DNA of 64,000 bases from Novosphingobium terrae (lineage in GTDB: Bacteria > Pseudomonadota > Alphaproteobacteria > Sphingomonadales > Sphingomonadaceae). The stretch covers positions 3,596,001 through 3,660,000 of the forward strand of contig NZ_JABVZR010000001.1 of the NCBI RefSeq assembly GCF_017163935.1. The letters are read 5' to 3'. The notes below the pieces were generated by a model that worked only from the letters and a program-made list of their open reading frames with translations, made no database searches and was not told where the DNA came from. Within the stretch, counting starts at the first letter, position 1. Every line of letters begins with the position of its first letter. Below, one piece after another: positions 45,151 to 55,888 of this stretch. The position numbers and the translations under genes were made by a program.

Positions 45151-45391
45151 TGCGAGGGGATTATCCCCTCGCGCTCCCATGACGTCTCCCGACGCATGGG
45201 CAGCGGCGCCCGAAGGGTGCGCCCCACCTCTCGACCTGCGCCACCTATGGCGCCGCAGGCAGGAAAGTCTGGAATGCGAACGCCTGCGCAGGCTCAATGA
45301 TCCCTGCCTGCGGCGCGGCAAGTTGGGCGCAAGGCCGAACCCATGGCGCAATGTAGACAGTAAAGGGAGCGCGAGGGTTATGACCCTCGCA
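45151..45391. repeat. Hairpin-ended intergenic repeat, copy 11 (full, covarying, between divergent genes)
   Basis: The left module (45151-45178) is GCGAGGGGAT-T-ATCCCCTCGC. The right module (45365-45391) is GCGAGGGT/ACCCTCGC with a TATG centre, a second compensated variant. The inner long pair is GCGCCGCAGGCAGG (45250-45263) with CCTGCCTGCGGCGC (45303-45316), 14 bp. This copy alone sits between divergent genes, so it lies in or near both promoters (ubiE and mutM). Confidence 0.9.
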
Positions 45392-45429
45392 TCTTCTCTT
45401 TCCTTCTTATCCCCCTTACATCGCACACC

Positions 45430-46266
45430 ATGCCAGAACTTCCAGAAGTCGAAACCACGATCCGCGGCCTGACGGGTTACCTTCACAACCGCCGCATCGA
45501 GCGCATCGAGGTCCGTCGCGAGGGCCTGCGCCGCCCCTTCCCGCCCGAACTGGTGCAGACCCTGACCGGAGCAAGGATCACCGACCTGACCCGCCGCGCG
45601 AAATATGGCGTGCTGCATACGGACCGCGATGTGGCGATGGTGTTTCATCTGGGCATGTCGGGCCGCTGGCGGATCGAGCCCGATGCGCTGGAAAAGCACG
45701 ACCATCTGGTGCTGCACACGCAAGCCGAAGGCCCCCTGCCCGCCGCCATGCTGGCGCTGAACGACGCTAGGCGGTTTGGCTCGGTGGATCTGGTGACCAG
45801 CACGGCGCTGGATCTATGGCCCGCCTTTGCCGCTCTGGGGCCGGAGCCTTTGGGGGATGGGCTCAGCGTTGCCCATCTGGCAGCGGCCTTCAAGGGGCGT
45901 GTGGGGCCGGTGAAGCTGCTGCTGCTCGATCAGGGAATCGTGGCGGGACTGGGCAACATCTATGTCTGCGAGGCTTTGCACCGCGCGCATATCAGCCCGT
46001 TGCGCAGTGGCGGCTCGATCAAGAAGGCGGAGCTGACGCGGCTGGTGCCCGCGATCCGCGATGTGCTCTCGGAATCGATTCTCGCGGGGGGCTCGACCAT
46101 CCGCGATTACGCCCAGCCCAATGGCGAGCTGGGCTATTTCGCGGCCAACTGGAGGGTGTATGGGCGGGAGGGTGAAGCCTGCCTCGCGCCGGGTTGCAGC
46201 GGCACGATTGCGCGGGTAACGCAGGGCGGCCGGTCCAGCTTCTGGTGTCCGGTGTGTCAGCGTTAA
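45430..46266 (+). CDS. mutM: Formamidopyrimidine-DNA glycosylase
   Basis: A 278-residue bifunctional glycosylase/AP lyase removing 8-oxoguanine and formamidopyrimidines. MPELPEVET gives the catalytic Pro2 (Schiff base) and Glu3. DQGIVAGLGNIYVCEALHRA is the helix-two-turn-helix region. The C-terminal zinc finger (CLAPGCSGTIARV and CPVC) is intact. Start ATG 45430 with repeat sequence just upstream. It is followed by rpsT at 148 bp. Confidence 0.96.
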   Translation: MPELPEVETTIRGLTGYLHNRRIERIEVRREGLRRPFPPELVQTLTGARITDLTRRAKYGVLHTDRDVAMVFHLGMSGRWRIEPDALEKHDHLVLHTQAEGPLPAAMLALNDARRFGSVDLVTSTALDLWPAFAALGPEPLGDGLSVAHLAAAFKGRVGPVKLLLLDQGIVAGLGNIYVCEALHRAHISPLRSGGSIKKAELTRLVPAIRDVLSESILAGGSTIRDYAQPNGELGYFAANWRVYGREGEACLAPGCSGTIARVTQGGRSSFWCPVCQR

Positions 46267-46289
46267 GGCCATTGAATGGCGCTCAGTGC

Positions 46290-46318
46290 TTGACGATTCG
46301 CAACACCCTCGCTAAGGG
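46290..46318 (+). promoter_or_regulatory. Possible promoter of rpsT
   Basis: TTGACG (46290-46295) lies 17 bp before TAAGGG (46313-46318), in the mutM-rpsT gap. The -35 match is good and the -10 match weak; no experimental support. Confidence 0.3.
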
Positions 46319-46414
46319 CGCTGCCTTCAAGGTGGCCTGTGCTTCTGGCGCGGGTCTGCCTGTATCAGGTTTCAGCAGCATTTTCGGCCGCATTCGGCCA
46401 GTTTGAGGATAGAC

Positions 46415-46675
46415 ATGGCCAATACGCCGCAAGCCCGCAAGCGCCTCCGTCGCAACGAGAAGCGCGCCGAGATCAATGGTGCCCGCGTCTCGCGCATCCG
46501 TACCTTCGTGAAGAAGGTGGAGGCCGCTCTGGCCGGTGGTGACAAGACCGCCGCCACCGAAGCCCTGCACGCTGCCCAGCCCGAGCTGGCCCGTGGCGTT
46601 GCCCGTGGCGTGATGCACAAGAACACTGCCAGCCGCAAGCTGTCGCGCCTGACCAAGGCCGTCGCTGCGCTGTAA
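46415..46675 (+). CDS. rpsT: 30S ribosomal protein S20
   Basis: An 86-residue small-subunit protein that binds 16S rRNA. It starts [19 protein letters not shown] and has the Lys-rich helix and C-terminal [17 protein letters not shown] typical of S20. The start is ATG 46415, with GAGGA at 46405-46409. A strong terminator follows at 46771. Location immediately upstream of dnaA is conserved in alphaproteobacteria. Confidence 0.96.
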   Translation: MANTPQARKRLRRNEKRAEINGARVSRIRTFVKKVEAALAGGDKTAATEALHAAQPELARGVARGVMHKNTASRKLSRLTKAVAAL

Positions 46676-46770
46676 TCAATCGGCTGCGGCCACCATCCGA
46701 GTCGCTCTGGCGAGTCGTTTTACGGTGACCGAAAAAGCAGCGATTGTTTAAGTATTGTGACGAGGATTAA

Positions 46771-46798
46771 CCGGTGGGGTTCCCCCCGCCGGTTTTTT
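46771..46798 (+). terminator. Rho-independent terminator of rpsT
   Basis: CCGGTGGGG pairs with CCCCGCCGG (one G-U pair) and is followed by TTTTTT (46793-46798). Confidence 0.88.
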
Positions 46799-46807
46799 CG
46801 TGCCCGC

Positions 46808-47329
46808 TGTATCCAAAATTCTTTCACCTGCGACGAATCGTGGAAATGCGCCGATTCGTGGAAAGTTGATGAAATTCGACTGCATTTTCTTGTTAATAAT
46901 CAGTGGATTATTCGCTTTCACGGTTTTCTGCCGCTGCATCACTGTCAAGGTGGTTTATTTCAAAATTTTTGCAGGCAGCCCCCTTGCTCTGACCCCAGAG
47001 TCGTCCATAGAAACCCTTCTGCCCCGGACACATCCTGCTCGGGGCTTCATGGAAAAATGACTCACCGGATGTCCTTGCCGTGGGTGGTTTGGGCCAGCGG
47101 AGAAGCTGTGCCTGAAGTACGGTCGGGATTTCACGGAGGGGGTAGCGGATCGCGATGGCATGCATTCCCCCGCTCTTTGGGGCGGGGCAGGCATCCTCGT
47201 GTCCTGTGTGTGTAACATGGCCGTGGCAGGCGGCGCCCCCTTGGGGTGAAGCCTGTGCGGCCTGGTTGGTGACTGGTCGGCCTCGCAGCGGGCATGTGTA
47301 CAGGCTATGACAGATCGGGAGTATCAACG
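46808..47329 (+). promoter_or_regulatory. dnaA upstream control region
   Basis: The stretch 46810-46975 is markedly AT-rich for this genome (TTGTTAATAATCAGTGGATT). Two near-identical elements, CGAATCGTGGAAA (46834-46846) and CGATTCGTGGAAA (46852-46864), are spaced 18 bp apart. Each contains a GANTC (CcrM-type) site. Further GANTC sites are at 46699, 46712 and 46998. Loose DnaA-box-like cores (GTGGA) occur in these repeats and in AGTGGATTA (46911-46919). This fits a dnaA promoter with methylation and DnaA input; an origin cannot be shown. The segment 46980-47329 holds no supported gene. Confidence 0.5.
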
Positions 47330-48826
47330 GTGACAGGAACGGTGTGGGGCGGGCGACGTGCCGAAACGGCCAGCAAAAGCAAGGCCGCCCCGGACAGCGC
47401 GCAGGATCAGGAGGCGATCGATCTCGCCGCCGATTGGGCTGATATCAGCCAGGGCCTGCGCAAGGACCTGGGGCAACAGCTGTTCAACCAGTGGATCCGT
47501 CCGATCCAGCTGGGTGGTTTCTGCAAGGAAACCGGCACGCTGGACCTGTATTTGCCCACCGAATTTTCCGCCAACTGGGTGGCCGATCGCTATTCGGACC
47601 GCCTGACGCTGGCGTGGAAGATCACGCGTGACGTGCGCCATGTGCGCATCTCGGTGCATCCGGGCCGCCGCGCCATGCCCGAGCTGCGCCTGACCCGCGA
47701 CACCGCCGCGCGCCCCGCCAACGATGCCCCCACGCCCCGCGCCGCCAGCCTGTCGGTGGGCGAGGTGGCCAGCGTGGTCACCGATACGCTGGGCATGGCC
47801 TCGATCGGTCTCGACCCCTCGCTGACCTTCGCGACCTATGTCACCGGCACCTCCAACGTGCTGGCCGCCAATGCCGCCCAGCGCATGGCCGCGCTGGAGC
47901 AGCCCCAGTTCTCGCCCCTCTACCTCAAGGCCGCCACCGGCCAGGGCAAGACCCATCTGATGCACGCCATCGGCCACGCCTTCCTGGCCAACCATCCGCG
48001 TGCCCGCATCTTCTACTGCAGCGCCGAGCGCTTCATGGTCGAGTTTGTTCAGGCCCTGCGCTCGAACCAGACCATCGAGTTCAAGGCCCGCCTGCGCGGC
48101 TTCGACCTGCTGCTGGTGGACGATATCCAGTTCATCATCGGCAAGGCCTCGGCTCAGGAGGAACTGCTCTACACGATCGATTCGCTGCTGGGTGAAGGCA
48201 AGCGTCTGGTGTTCGCCGCCGACCGCGCCCCTCAGGCTCTGGACGGCGTGGAGCAGCGCCTGCTCTCGCGCCTGTCGATGGGGCTGGTGGCCGATATCCA
48301 GCCCGCAGACATCGAACTGCGCCGCTCCATCCTCGAACACCGTCTGGCGCGCTTTGCCTCGCCTACGGCCGTCCCTGCCGATGTGATCGAGTTTCTGGCC
48401 CGCACCATCAACCGCAATGTGCGCGAGCTGGTGGGCGGCCTGAACAAGCTGATCGCCTATGCCCAGCTGACCGGCCAGCCCGTGTCTCTGGCGCTGGCCG
48501 AGGACCAGCTGACCGACATCCTGTCGGCCAACCGCAAGCGCATCACCATCGACGAGATTCAGCGCACCGTCTGCCAGTTCTACCGCGTGGACCGCACCGA
48601 AATGTCGTCCAAGCGCCGCGCGCGCGCCGTGGTGCGCCCGCGTCAGGTGGCGATGTATCTGTCGAAGGTTCTGACGCCGCGTTCCTATCCGGAAATCGGG
48701 CGCAAGTTCGGCGGGCGTGACCATTCCACGGTGATCCATGCCGTCCGTCTGATCGAGGACCTGCGCACGCGCGATGCCGATATGGATGGCGATGTGCGTT
48801 CGCTGTTGAGGCAGCTGGAAAGCTGA
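47330..48826 (+). CDS. dnaA: Chromosomal replication initiator DnaA
   Basis: A 498-residue AAA+ initiator that binds DnaA boxes and opens the origin. The N-terminal domain I is followed by a variable linker. The AAA+ core has Walker A in ATGQGKTHLMHA (about 203-210) and Walker B in LLLVDDIQFI (about 260). Domain IV (about 400-498) has PRQVAMYLSKVLTPRSYPEIG and GGRDHSTVIHAVR, the DnaA-box binding helix-turn-helix. The start is GTG 47330 with GGGAG upstream; an in-frame ATG at 47294 is an alternative. A repeat copy begins 11 bp after the stop. Confidence 0.95.
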   Translation: MTGTVWGGRRAETASKSKAAPDSAQDQEAIDLAADWADISQGLRKDLGQQLFNQWIRPIQLGGFCKETGTLDLYLPTEFSANWVADRYSDRLTLAWKITRDVRHVRISVHPGRRAMPELRLTRDTAARPANDAPTPRAASLSVGEVASVVTDTLGMASIGLDPSLTFATYVTGTSNVLAANAAQRMAALEQPQFSPLYLKAATGQGKTHLMHAIGHAFLANHPRARIFYCSAERFMVEFVQALRSNQTIEFKARLRGFDLLLVDDIQFIIGKASAQEELLYTIDSLLGEGKRLVFAADRAPQALDGVEQRLLSRLSMGLVADIQPADIELRRSILEHRLARFASPTAVPADVIEFLARTINRNVRELVGGLNKLIAYAQLTGQPVSLALAEDQLTDILSANRKRITIDEIQRTVCQFYRVDRTEMSSKRRARAVVRPRQVAMYLSKVLTPRSYPEIGRKFGGRDHSTVIHAVRLIEDLRTRDADMDGDVRSLLRQLES

Positions 48827-48836
48827 GAAGGATCGA

Positions 48837-49063
48837 TGCGAGGGGGTTACCCCCTCGCGCTCTCATAACGTCTCCCGACACAAAGGTTGATGGCATCCTG
48901 ATCGGTGCGCAACCTTTCCACGGGCACGAAAAAGGCGCCGCAGGCAGGAAGCCCCGGCGCCTTTTCTCGTTTCAAAGCCTGCGGCGCCGCGACGTTAGCC
49001 CTATGGCCGAACCCGATGCGCGACGCAGACAATCATGGGAGCGCGAGGGTGTAACACCCTCGC
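48837..49063. repeat. Hairpin-ended intergenic repeat, copy 12 (full)
   Basis: End modules are at 48837-48864 and 49037-49063. The interior has the two competing pairs: AAAAGGCGCC (48930-48939) with GGCGCCTTTT (48956-48965), which is followed by TC like a small terminator, and GGCGCCGCAGGC (48934-48945) with GCCTGCGGCGCC (48977-48988). It lies between the convergent ends of dnaA and the amidohydrolase gene. The interior is nearly the same as copies 13 and 14. Confidence 0.9.
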
Positions 49064-49084
49064 CCTTCCCCTTCCTTCTTCCTC

Positions 49085-50110
49085 TTAAAGCCCCCTTGCC
49101 TTCAACAGGGCATCCAGACGCGGATAGACGCGGCGGGCATTGCCCTCATAGATCGCATGACGATCCGCTTCGGACAGCGCCTCACAGGCGTCCACATAGC
49201 GCTTGGTGTCGTCGAAATAATGCCCGGTGCAAGGGTCCTTGCCGCGCACGGCGCCGATCATCTCCGAACCGAACAGCACGTTGGAGGTCGGCACGACCTT
49301 GGTGAGCAGCTCGACGCCCGGGTGGTGATAGACGCAGGTGTCGAAGAAGATGTTGCTCAGCAGGCCTTCCAGCGGGCGGTCCATCATCTCAAGGCTCATG
49401 CCGCGATAGCGGCCCCAGTGGTAGGGCACCGCGCCGCCGCCATGCGGGATGACCAGGCGCAGCGTGGGGAAGTCCTCGAACAGCTTGCTCTGCAGGATCT
49501 GCATGAACACGCTGGTGTCGGCGTTGAGGTAATGCGCACCGGTGCCGTGGAAGTTGGGGTTGCAGCTGGCGGCAACGTGGACCATCGCGGGCACATCCAG
49601 CTCGCACAGCGCCTCGAAGAGGGGGTACCATTCCTTGTCGGTGAAGGGCTTGCCGGTCCAGTAGCCGCCGGTGGGATCGGGGTTCACATTGACGCCCACG
49701 AAGCCCAGCTCGTTCACGATGCGCTTCAGCTCGGGGATCGAGTTCTTGGGCGGCGCATAGGGGCTCTGCGGCAGCATGCCGACGGGCACGAAATTCTCAG
49801 GGTAAATGTCACACACGCGGCGAACCAGATCGTTGCTGATCGTGGCCCATTCCAGACTGGTGCGCTCATTGCCCAGATGGTGGCTCATCAGGCCCGCGAT
49901 GGGCGAGAAGAGCGTGAGGTCATAGCCGCGCTCCTGCTGCAGCTTGAGCTGGCCATTGCCGACACCCTCGCGGATCTGATCATCGGTGACGTAGCCGTCG
50001 CTGAGCGGGGGCGCATTGGCCGGATCATTGGCCGCCGCCACCTGAGCAGCGCGGAAATCGCGGAAGGACTTGGGGACGGTCGTGAAATGGCCGTGGCAGT
50101 CGATGATCAT
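49085..50110 (-). CDS. Amidohydrolase, LigJ-like (4-oxalomesaconate hydratase type)
   Basis: A 341-residue member of the amidohydrolase-2 group. It starts MIIDCHGHFTTVPKSF and has VIPHGGGAVPYHWGRY and FFDTCVYHHPGV, then FGSEMIGAVRG and DPCTGHYFDDTKRYVD. The pattern closely resembles LigJ (4-oxalomesaconate hydratase) of protocatechuate 4,5-cleavage pathways, which also has about 341 residues. The neighbour is a Pht5-like protein, which supports an aromatic-acid role; the other pathway genes are not in the window. Confidence 0.8.
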   Translation of the reverse strand: MIIDCHGHFTTVPKSFRDFRAAQVAAANDPANAPPLSDGYVTDDQIREGVGNGQLKLQQERGYDLTLFSPIAGLMSHHLGNERTSLEWATISNDLVRRVCDIYPENFVPVGMLPQSPYAPPKNSIPELKRIVNELGFVGVNVNPDPTGGYWTGKPFTDKEWYPLFEALCELDVPAMVHVAASCNPNFHGTGAHYLNADTSVFMQILQSKLFEDFPTLRLVIPHGGGAVPYHWGRYRGMSLEMMDRPLEGLLSNIFFDTCVYHHPGVELLTKVVPTSNVLFGSEMIGAVRGKDPCTGHYFDDTKRYVDACEALSEADRHAIYEGNARRVYPRLDALLKARGL

Positions 50111-50240
50111 CGGAGGTCTCCGTCAAGCAGGGTTGGCCCCGGCTTAGGCGAATGTGAAGAAGCCCGATCATTGATAGTGATCTGCGGAAGATAAGTCTTG
50201 GGGTGGAGTTTGGGCGTTTGAAGGGGTTGGGAGAGAAGAA

Positions 50241-50461
50241 GCGAGGGGGTTACCCCCTCGCGCTCCCATGACGTCTCCCGACATTGAGGTTGGTGGCATC
50301 CTGGCGGTGCGCAACCTTTCCACGGGCACGAAAAAGGCGCCGCAGGCAGGAAGCCCCGGCGCCTTGAACTGGTGCCTGCGGCGCAGCGACGTTAGCCCTA
50401 TGGCCGAACCCGAAGCACCACGCAGACATTCATGGGAGCGCGAGGGTGTAACACCCTCGCA
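50241..50461. repeat. Hairpin-ended intergenic repeat, copy 13 (full)
   Basis: End modules are at 50241-50267 and 50434-50461. The interior is almost identical to copies 12 and 14 (GGTGGCATCC, GGTGCGCAACCTTTCCACGG, GGCGCCGCAGGCAGGAAGCC). It lies between the LigJ-like and Pht5-like genes on the minus strand. The purine tract GAGAGAAGAA precedes it. Confidence 0.9.
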
Positions 50462-50488
50462 TTCTCCTTTTCCTGCCTTCCTGACCCC

Positions 50489-51472
50489 TCAAAGCTTGCG
50501 CGGATCGATAAACAGCTCGTCCATGCTCATGCGGCGCGGGGTCAAGCCCTGATCGAAGGCGGTCTTCTCCAGCGCCTGGATCGTCTTGATGTTCTCATCG
50601 ATGCCATAGGGCAGCGGGTCATGCCCCACCAGCGGCAGCAGCTTGCGATAGCGCTTGTCCGAAGCCGTATCCGCCGCGCCCGAGTGCAGATCCTTGAGCC
50701 AGCCCTGCTTGGCTTCGTCGAAGGCCTCATAGATGGCCTTGGCGACCCAGGGGTTCTCGCGCACCACCGATTCCTTGATCACGATCGTGCCGTGCATCGG
50801 ATAGACGCCGGTGCGGCGATAGTAATCCCACTCCAGCTCCTCGGCATTGGGGAAGAGGTCGGGGTAATGGGCCTCGACCTCCTGCCAGCCGGTGTTGCTG
50901 AAGCCGGCGGTGGGGTTGCCCTTGCGGCCAATGCCCGCGTTACCGTGGAAACCCGCCTGAAGCTCGCCATCGGCCATCATATCGGCCAGCGGGCGCGTGG
51001 CATGGGCGACATTGGCGGGCAGCTTCATCTGGGTGACGTGCTCTTCATCGTCCACGAACCAGTTGATCTTGCTGTTGTCCACGCCGTATTCGTCGATCAG
51101 CACCTGGCGGGTCCAGGCGCCGGTCGTCACCGAATAGGCACGCACGCCCACCTTCTTGCCTTCCAGATCTTTGGGGTGCTTGATGCCGCTGTCCTCGCGC
51201 ACCAGCAGGCCCGCGTGATGGAACTTGCGCAGCACGAAGATCGGCAAAGCGATGAAGGGCGCGCCATAGGCACGGGCGATGATGTAGGTGGTGGGGGCCA
51301 GTTCGCAGACGTCGAACTCCACATCGCGGACCATGCGGCGGAAGGCGCCGATCTGCGGCTTGATGGTCAGCCAGTCACCCGCGACGCCCTCCACCCCAAT
51401 CGTGCCATCGCGCAGCGCCGAGGTATGGGGCGCTTCGGCCACCGCGAATGTCAGGGGCAGCTTCTCGGCCAT
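50489..51472 (-). CDS. 4,5-Dihydroxyphthalate decarboxylase-like (Pht5-type) protein
   Basis: A 327-residue protein with the periplasmic-binding-protein-like fold but no signal peptide, as in Pht5-type decarboxylases. The N-terminus is LPLTFAVAEAPHTSALRDG, followed by DVCELAPTTYIIARAYG, LPIFVLRKFHHAG and LEGKKVGVRAYSVTTGAWTR. It is placed next to a LigJ-like hydratase and a divergent regulator. Removal of a carboxyl group from a dihydroxylated aromatic acid would make sense upstream of the LigJ reaction; the exact substrate is inferred only. Confidence 0.68.
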   Translation of the reverse strand: MAEKLPLTFAVAEAPHTSALRDGTIGVEGVAGDWLTIKPQIGAFRRMVRDVEFDVCELAPTTYIIARAYGAPFIALPIFVLRKFHHAGLLVREDSGIKHPKDLEGKKVGVRAYSVTTGAWTRQVLIDEYGVDNSKINWFVDDEEHVTQMKLPANVAHATRPLADMMADGELQAGFHGNAGIGRKGNPTAGFSNTGWQEVEAHYPDLFPNAEELEWDYYRRTGVYPMHGTIVIKESVVRENPWVAKAIYEAFDEAKQGWLKDLHSGAADTASDKRYRKLLPLVGHDPLPYGIDENIKTIQALEKTAFDQGLTPRRMSMDELFIDPRKL

Positions 51473-51715
51473 CGTCGTCTCTCCTTCAATCTTGCATAGC
51501 TGGCTTCAATACCCCGCCTCCTCACACCAACCCCCGCAACACCGTCAATCGAGCCGCACAACTTCCTCTAACCGAGGGAGCATTTCCTATCGGCCAAAAG
51601 GGTTCGGGCGATGACCGGTGGCTGATCGATTGTGCGACAGGGTGATCCGTTTTCCCCTTGGCGCCTTTCCTCCCCGCCCGCCTTTGCTGTTAGCCAGCGT
51701 CGGGGGAGAACAAGC
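51473..51715. promoter_or_regulatory. Divergent promoter region of Pht5-like and LysR genes
   Basis: A 243-bp region between divergent starts, the usual binding place of a LysR regulator. A small inverted repeat CCTCTAACCGAGG lies near 51564-51580, and ATCGATTGTGCGACAGGGTGAT spans 51623-51645. Neither is a proven site. Confidence 0.35.
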
Positions 51716-52978
51716 ATGGTTCCAGACAGGCTCCAGGATCAGGGAGAAGGCATCAGCTTCCGGCAGCTGAGATTGTTCGAAAGCGTCGGGCGGCTGGGCA
51801 GCGTGCGGCGCGGGTCGGAGGAGTGCAATCTGTCGCAGCCCGCCGTCACGCAGGCGCTGGCCAAGCTTGAGCAGCTGGTCGGCGTGGCTCTGCTCGACCG
51901 GGGCGCCAGCGGCAGCGATCTGACCGACACGGGGCTGATCCTGCACCGCCGCACCCGCCGCATGTTCGACCAGATCGAGCGCGCCATCGGCGAGCTGGGC
52001 GTGCTGCATCCGGCGGCGGCCAACAGCGCGCGGCGCATCACCCGCTCGCAGGTGCGCGTGCTGATCGCGATCATCGCCCAGGGCTCCTTCCCCGCCGCCG
52101 CGCGGGCGCTGGGGATCACGCAGGCCAGCCTGCAGCGCGCCGCGCGCGATCTGGAGAGCAGCCTTGGCCAGAGCGTCTATTGCCGCACCGCCGCCGGGGT
52201 GATGGTCACGCCCGAGGGCATCGAGTTTGGCCGCAAGCTCAAGCTGGCGCTTCAGGAGATCACCTGGGCGCTGCGTGAAATCGCCGCGCAGCAGGGCGAC
52301 ACCGCCACCAGCCGCATCACCATCGGCGCCCTGCCCTTTGGCGGCAGCGTGCTGCTGGCCAGCGTGCTTGAGGAGTTCATGGCACGCCACCCCCGCGCCG
52401 ATCTGCGCATCACCAATGAGGGCGCCAGCGAGATGATGAAGCGCCTGCGCTCAGGCGATGTCGATCTGGTGATCGGCCTGGCGCAGGAGACCAGCGGCGC
52501 CGATCTGGCTCATGAATTTCTGGCCGAGACGCCCTGGCTGGTGGTGGCCCGCCGGGGCCATCCCTTGACCAGGGCGGCCATGGTCACGCTGGAGGATCTG
52601 GCCCGCTATGACTGGGTGGTGGGCGCCGAAGGCTCCAGCCGCCGGGCCTGTTTCGATGCGCTGTTCAGGGGTGCGGCGAGGCCCAAGGCGCCGATCGCCA
52701 CCTCCTCCATCTCGGTGATCCGCCCGTTGCTGAGCGGCAGCGGGCGGCTGACACTGATGACCTCCTACGAGCTGACTCATCAGGACGGCACGCTGGCCGC
52801 CCTGCCCTTCCGCAGCATCAGCCCCGTGCCCGCCATCGGCATCACCATGCGCGCAGACTGGTTGCCCACCGCGCTGCATCGTGATTTTCTCGATCTGCTG
52901 CGGGCGCGTGTCACCGCCTCGACAAGTCCGCTGCGTTTGCCGCGTGTTTCCTCCGCGCAGGATCATGCGGAAGGTTGA
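51716..52978 (+). CDS. LysR-type regulator with two N-terminal HTH domains
   Basis: A 420-residue regulator, longer than the usual 300. The first LysR-type HTH is at about 15-75 (SFRQLRLFESVGRLGSVRRG, then CNLSQPAVTQALAKLE). A second HTH is at about 105-170 (QVRVLIAIIAQGSFPAAARA, then GITQASLQRAARDLESSLG). The effector-binding domain follows (ITIGALPFGGSVLLASVLEEF to the end). The start is ATG 51716 with GGGGAGA upstream. It is divergent from the Pht5-like gene and probably controls it. Confidence 0.85.
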   Translation: MVPDRLQDQGEGISFRQLRLFESVGRLGSVRRGSEECNLSQPAVTQALAKLEQLVGVALLDRGASGSDLTDTGLILHRRTRRMFDQIERAIGELGVLHPAAANSARRITRSQVRVLIAIIAQGSFPAAARALGITQASLQRAARDLESSLGQSVYCRTAAGVMVTPEGIEFGRKLKLALQEITWALREIAAQQGDTATSRITIGALPFGGSVLLASVLEEFMARHPRADLRITNEGASEMMKRLRSGDVDLVIGLAQETSGADLAHEFLAETPWLVVARRGHPLTRAAMVTLEDLARYDWVVGAEGSSRRACFDALFRGAARPKAPIATSSISVIRPLLSGSGRLTLMTSYELTHQDGTLAALPFRSISPVPAIGITMRADWLPTALHRDFLDLLRARVTASTSPLRLPRVSSAQDHAEG

Positions 52979-53073
52979 AGCGTTGATGCAGCGAATGGAC
53001 AGAAAAAGGCAGGAAAGCATGGTTTCTGAGCGACTTATCCCATGCCCCCGGCATCATCGCCCCGGCCCCGCAT

Positions 53074-53112
53074 CTGCACAAGAAATTTGTGTGCAGCTGC
53101 ACAACTGCACAA
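53074..53112 (+). promoter_or_regulatory. Repeated operator-like motif upstream of ppdK
   Basis: CTGCACAA occurs at 53074-53081, 53097-53104 and 53105-53112, and an inverted TGTGCAG lies at 53090-53096. Together they form the palindrome TGTGCAGCTGCACA. The site is about 90-130 bp before the ppdK start. It looks like a multi-site operator for a carbon-metabolism regulator. A partial palindrome CTTAAGGG...CCCCTAAG follows at 53128-53148. Confidence 0.5.
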
Positions 53113-53201
53113 GCCCCTTCTTGTCCGCTTAAGGGAATCCCCCCTAAGGCACGATCAGAAACAGTGGCCCCCACGGTCGCGCCCCGTTTGCAGAGGACAG
53201 C

Positions 53202-55874
<2,673 letters not shown>

Positions 55875-55888
55875 AAGAAAAGGGAAGG

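Noticed and set aside
45082..45723. N-terminal extension of UbiE to 45723
   Set aside because: The extension runs through the repeat copy and mutM on the other strand; family length and motifs place the start at 45081.
46676..47329. Chromosomal origin of replication
   Set aside because: There is AT-rich DNA and some DnaA-like cores, but no cluster of good TTATCCACA boxes; dnaA proximity alone is not proof in alphaproteobacteria.
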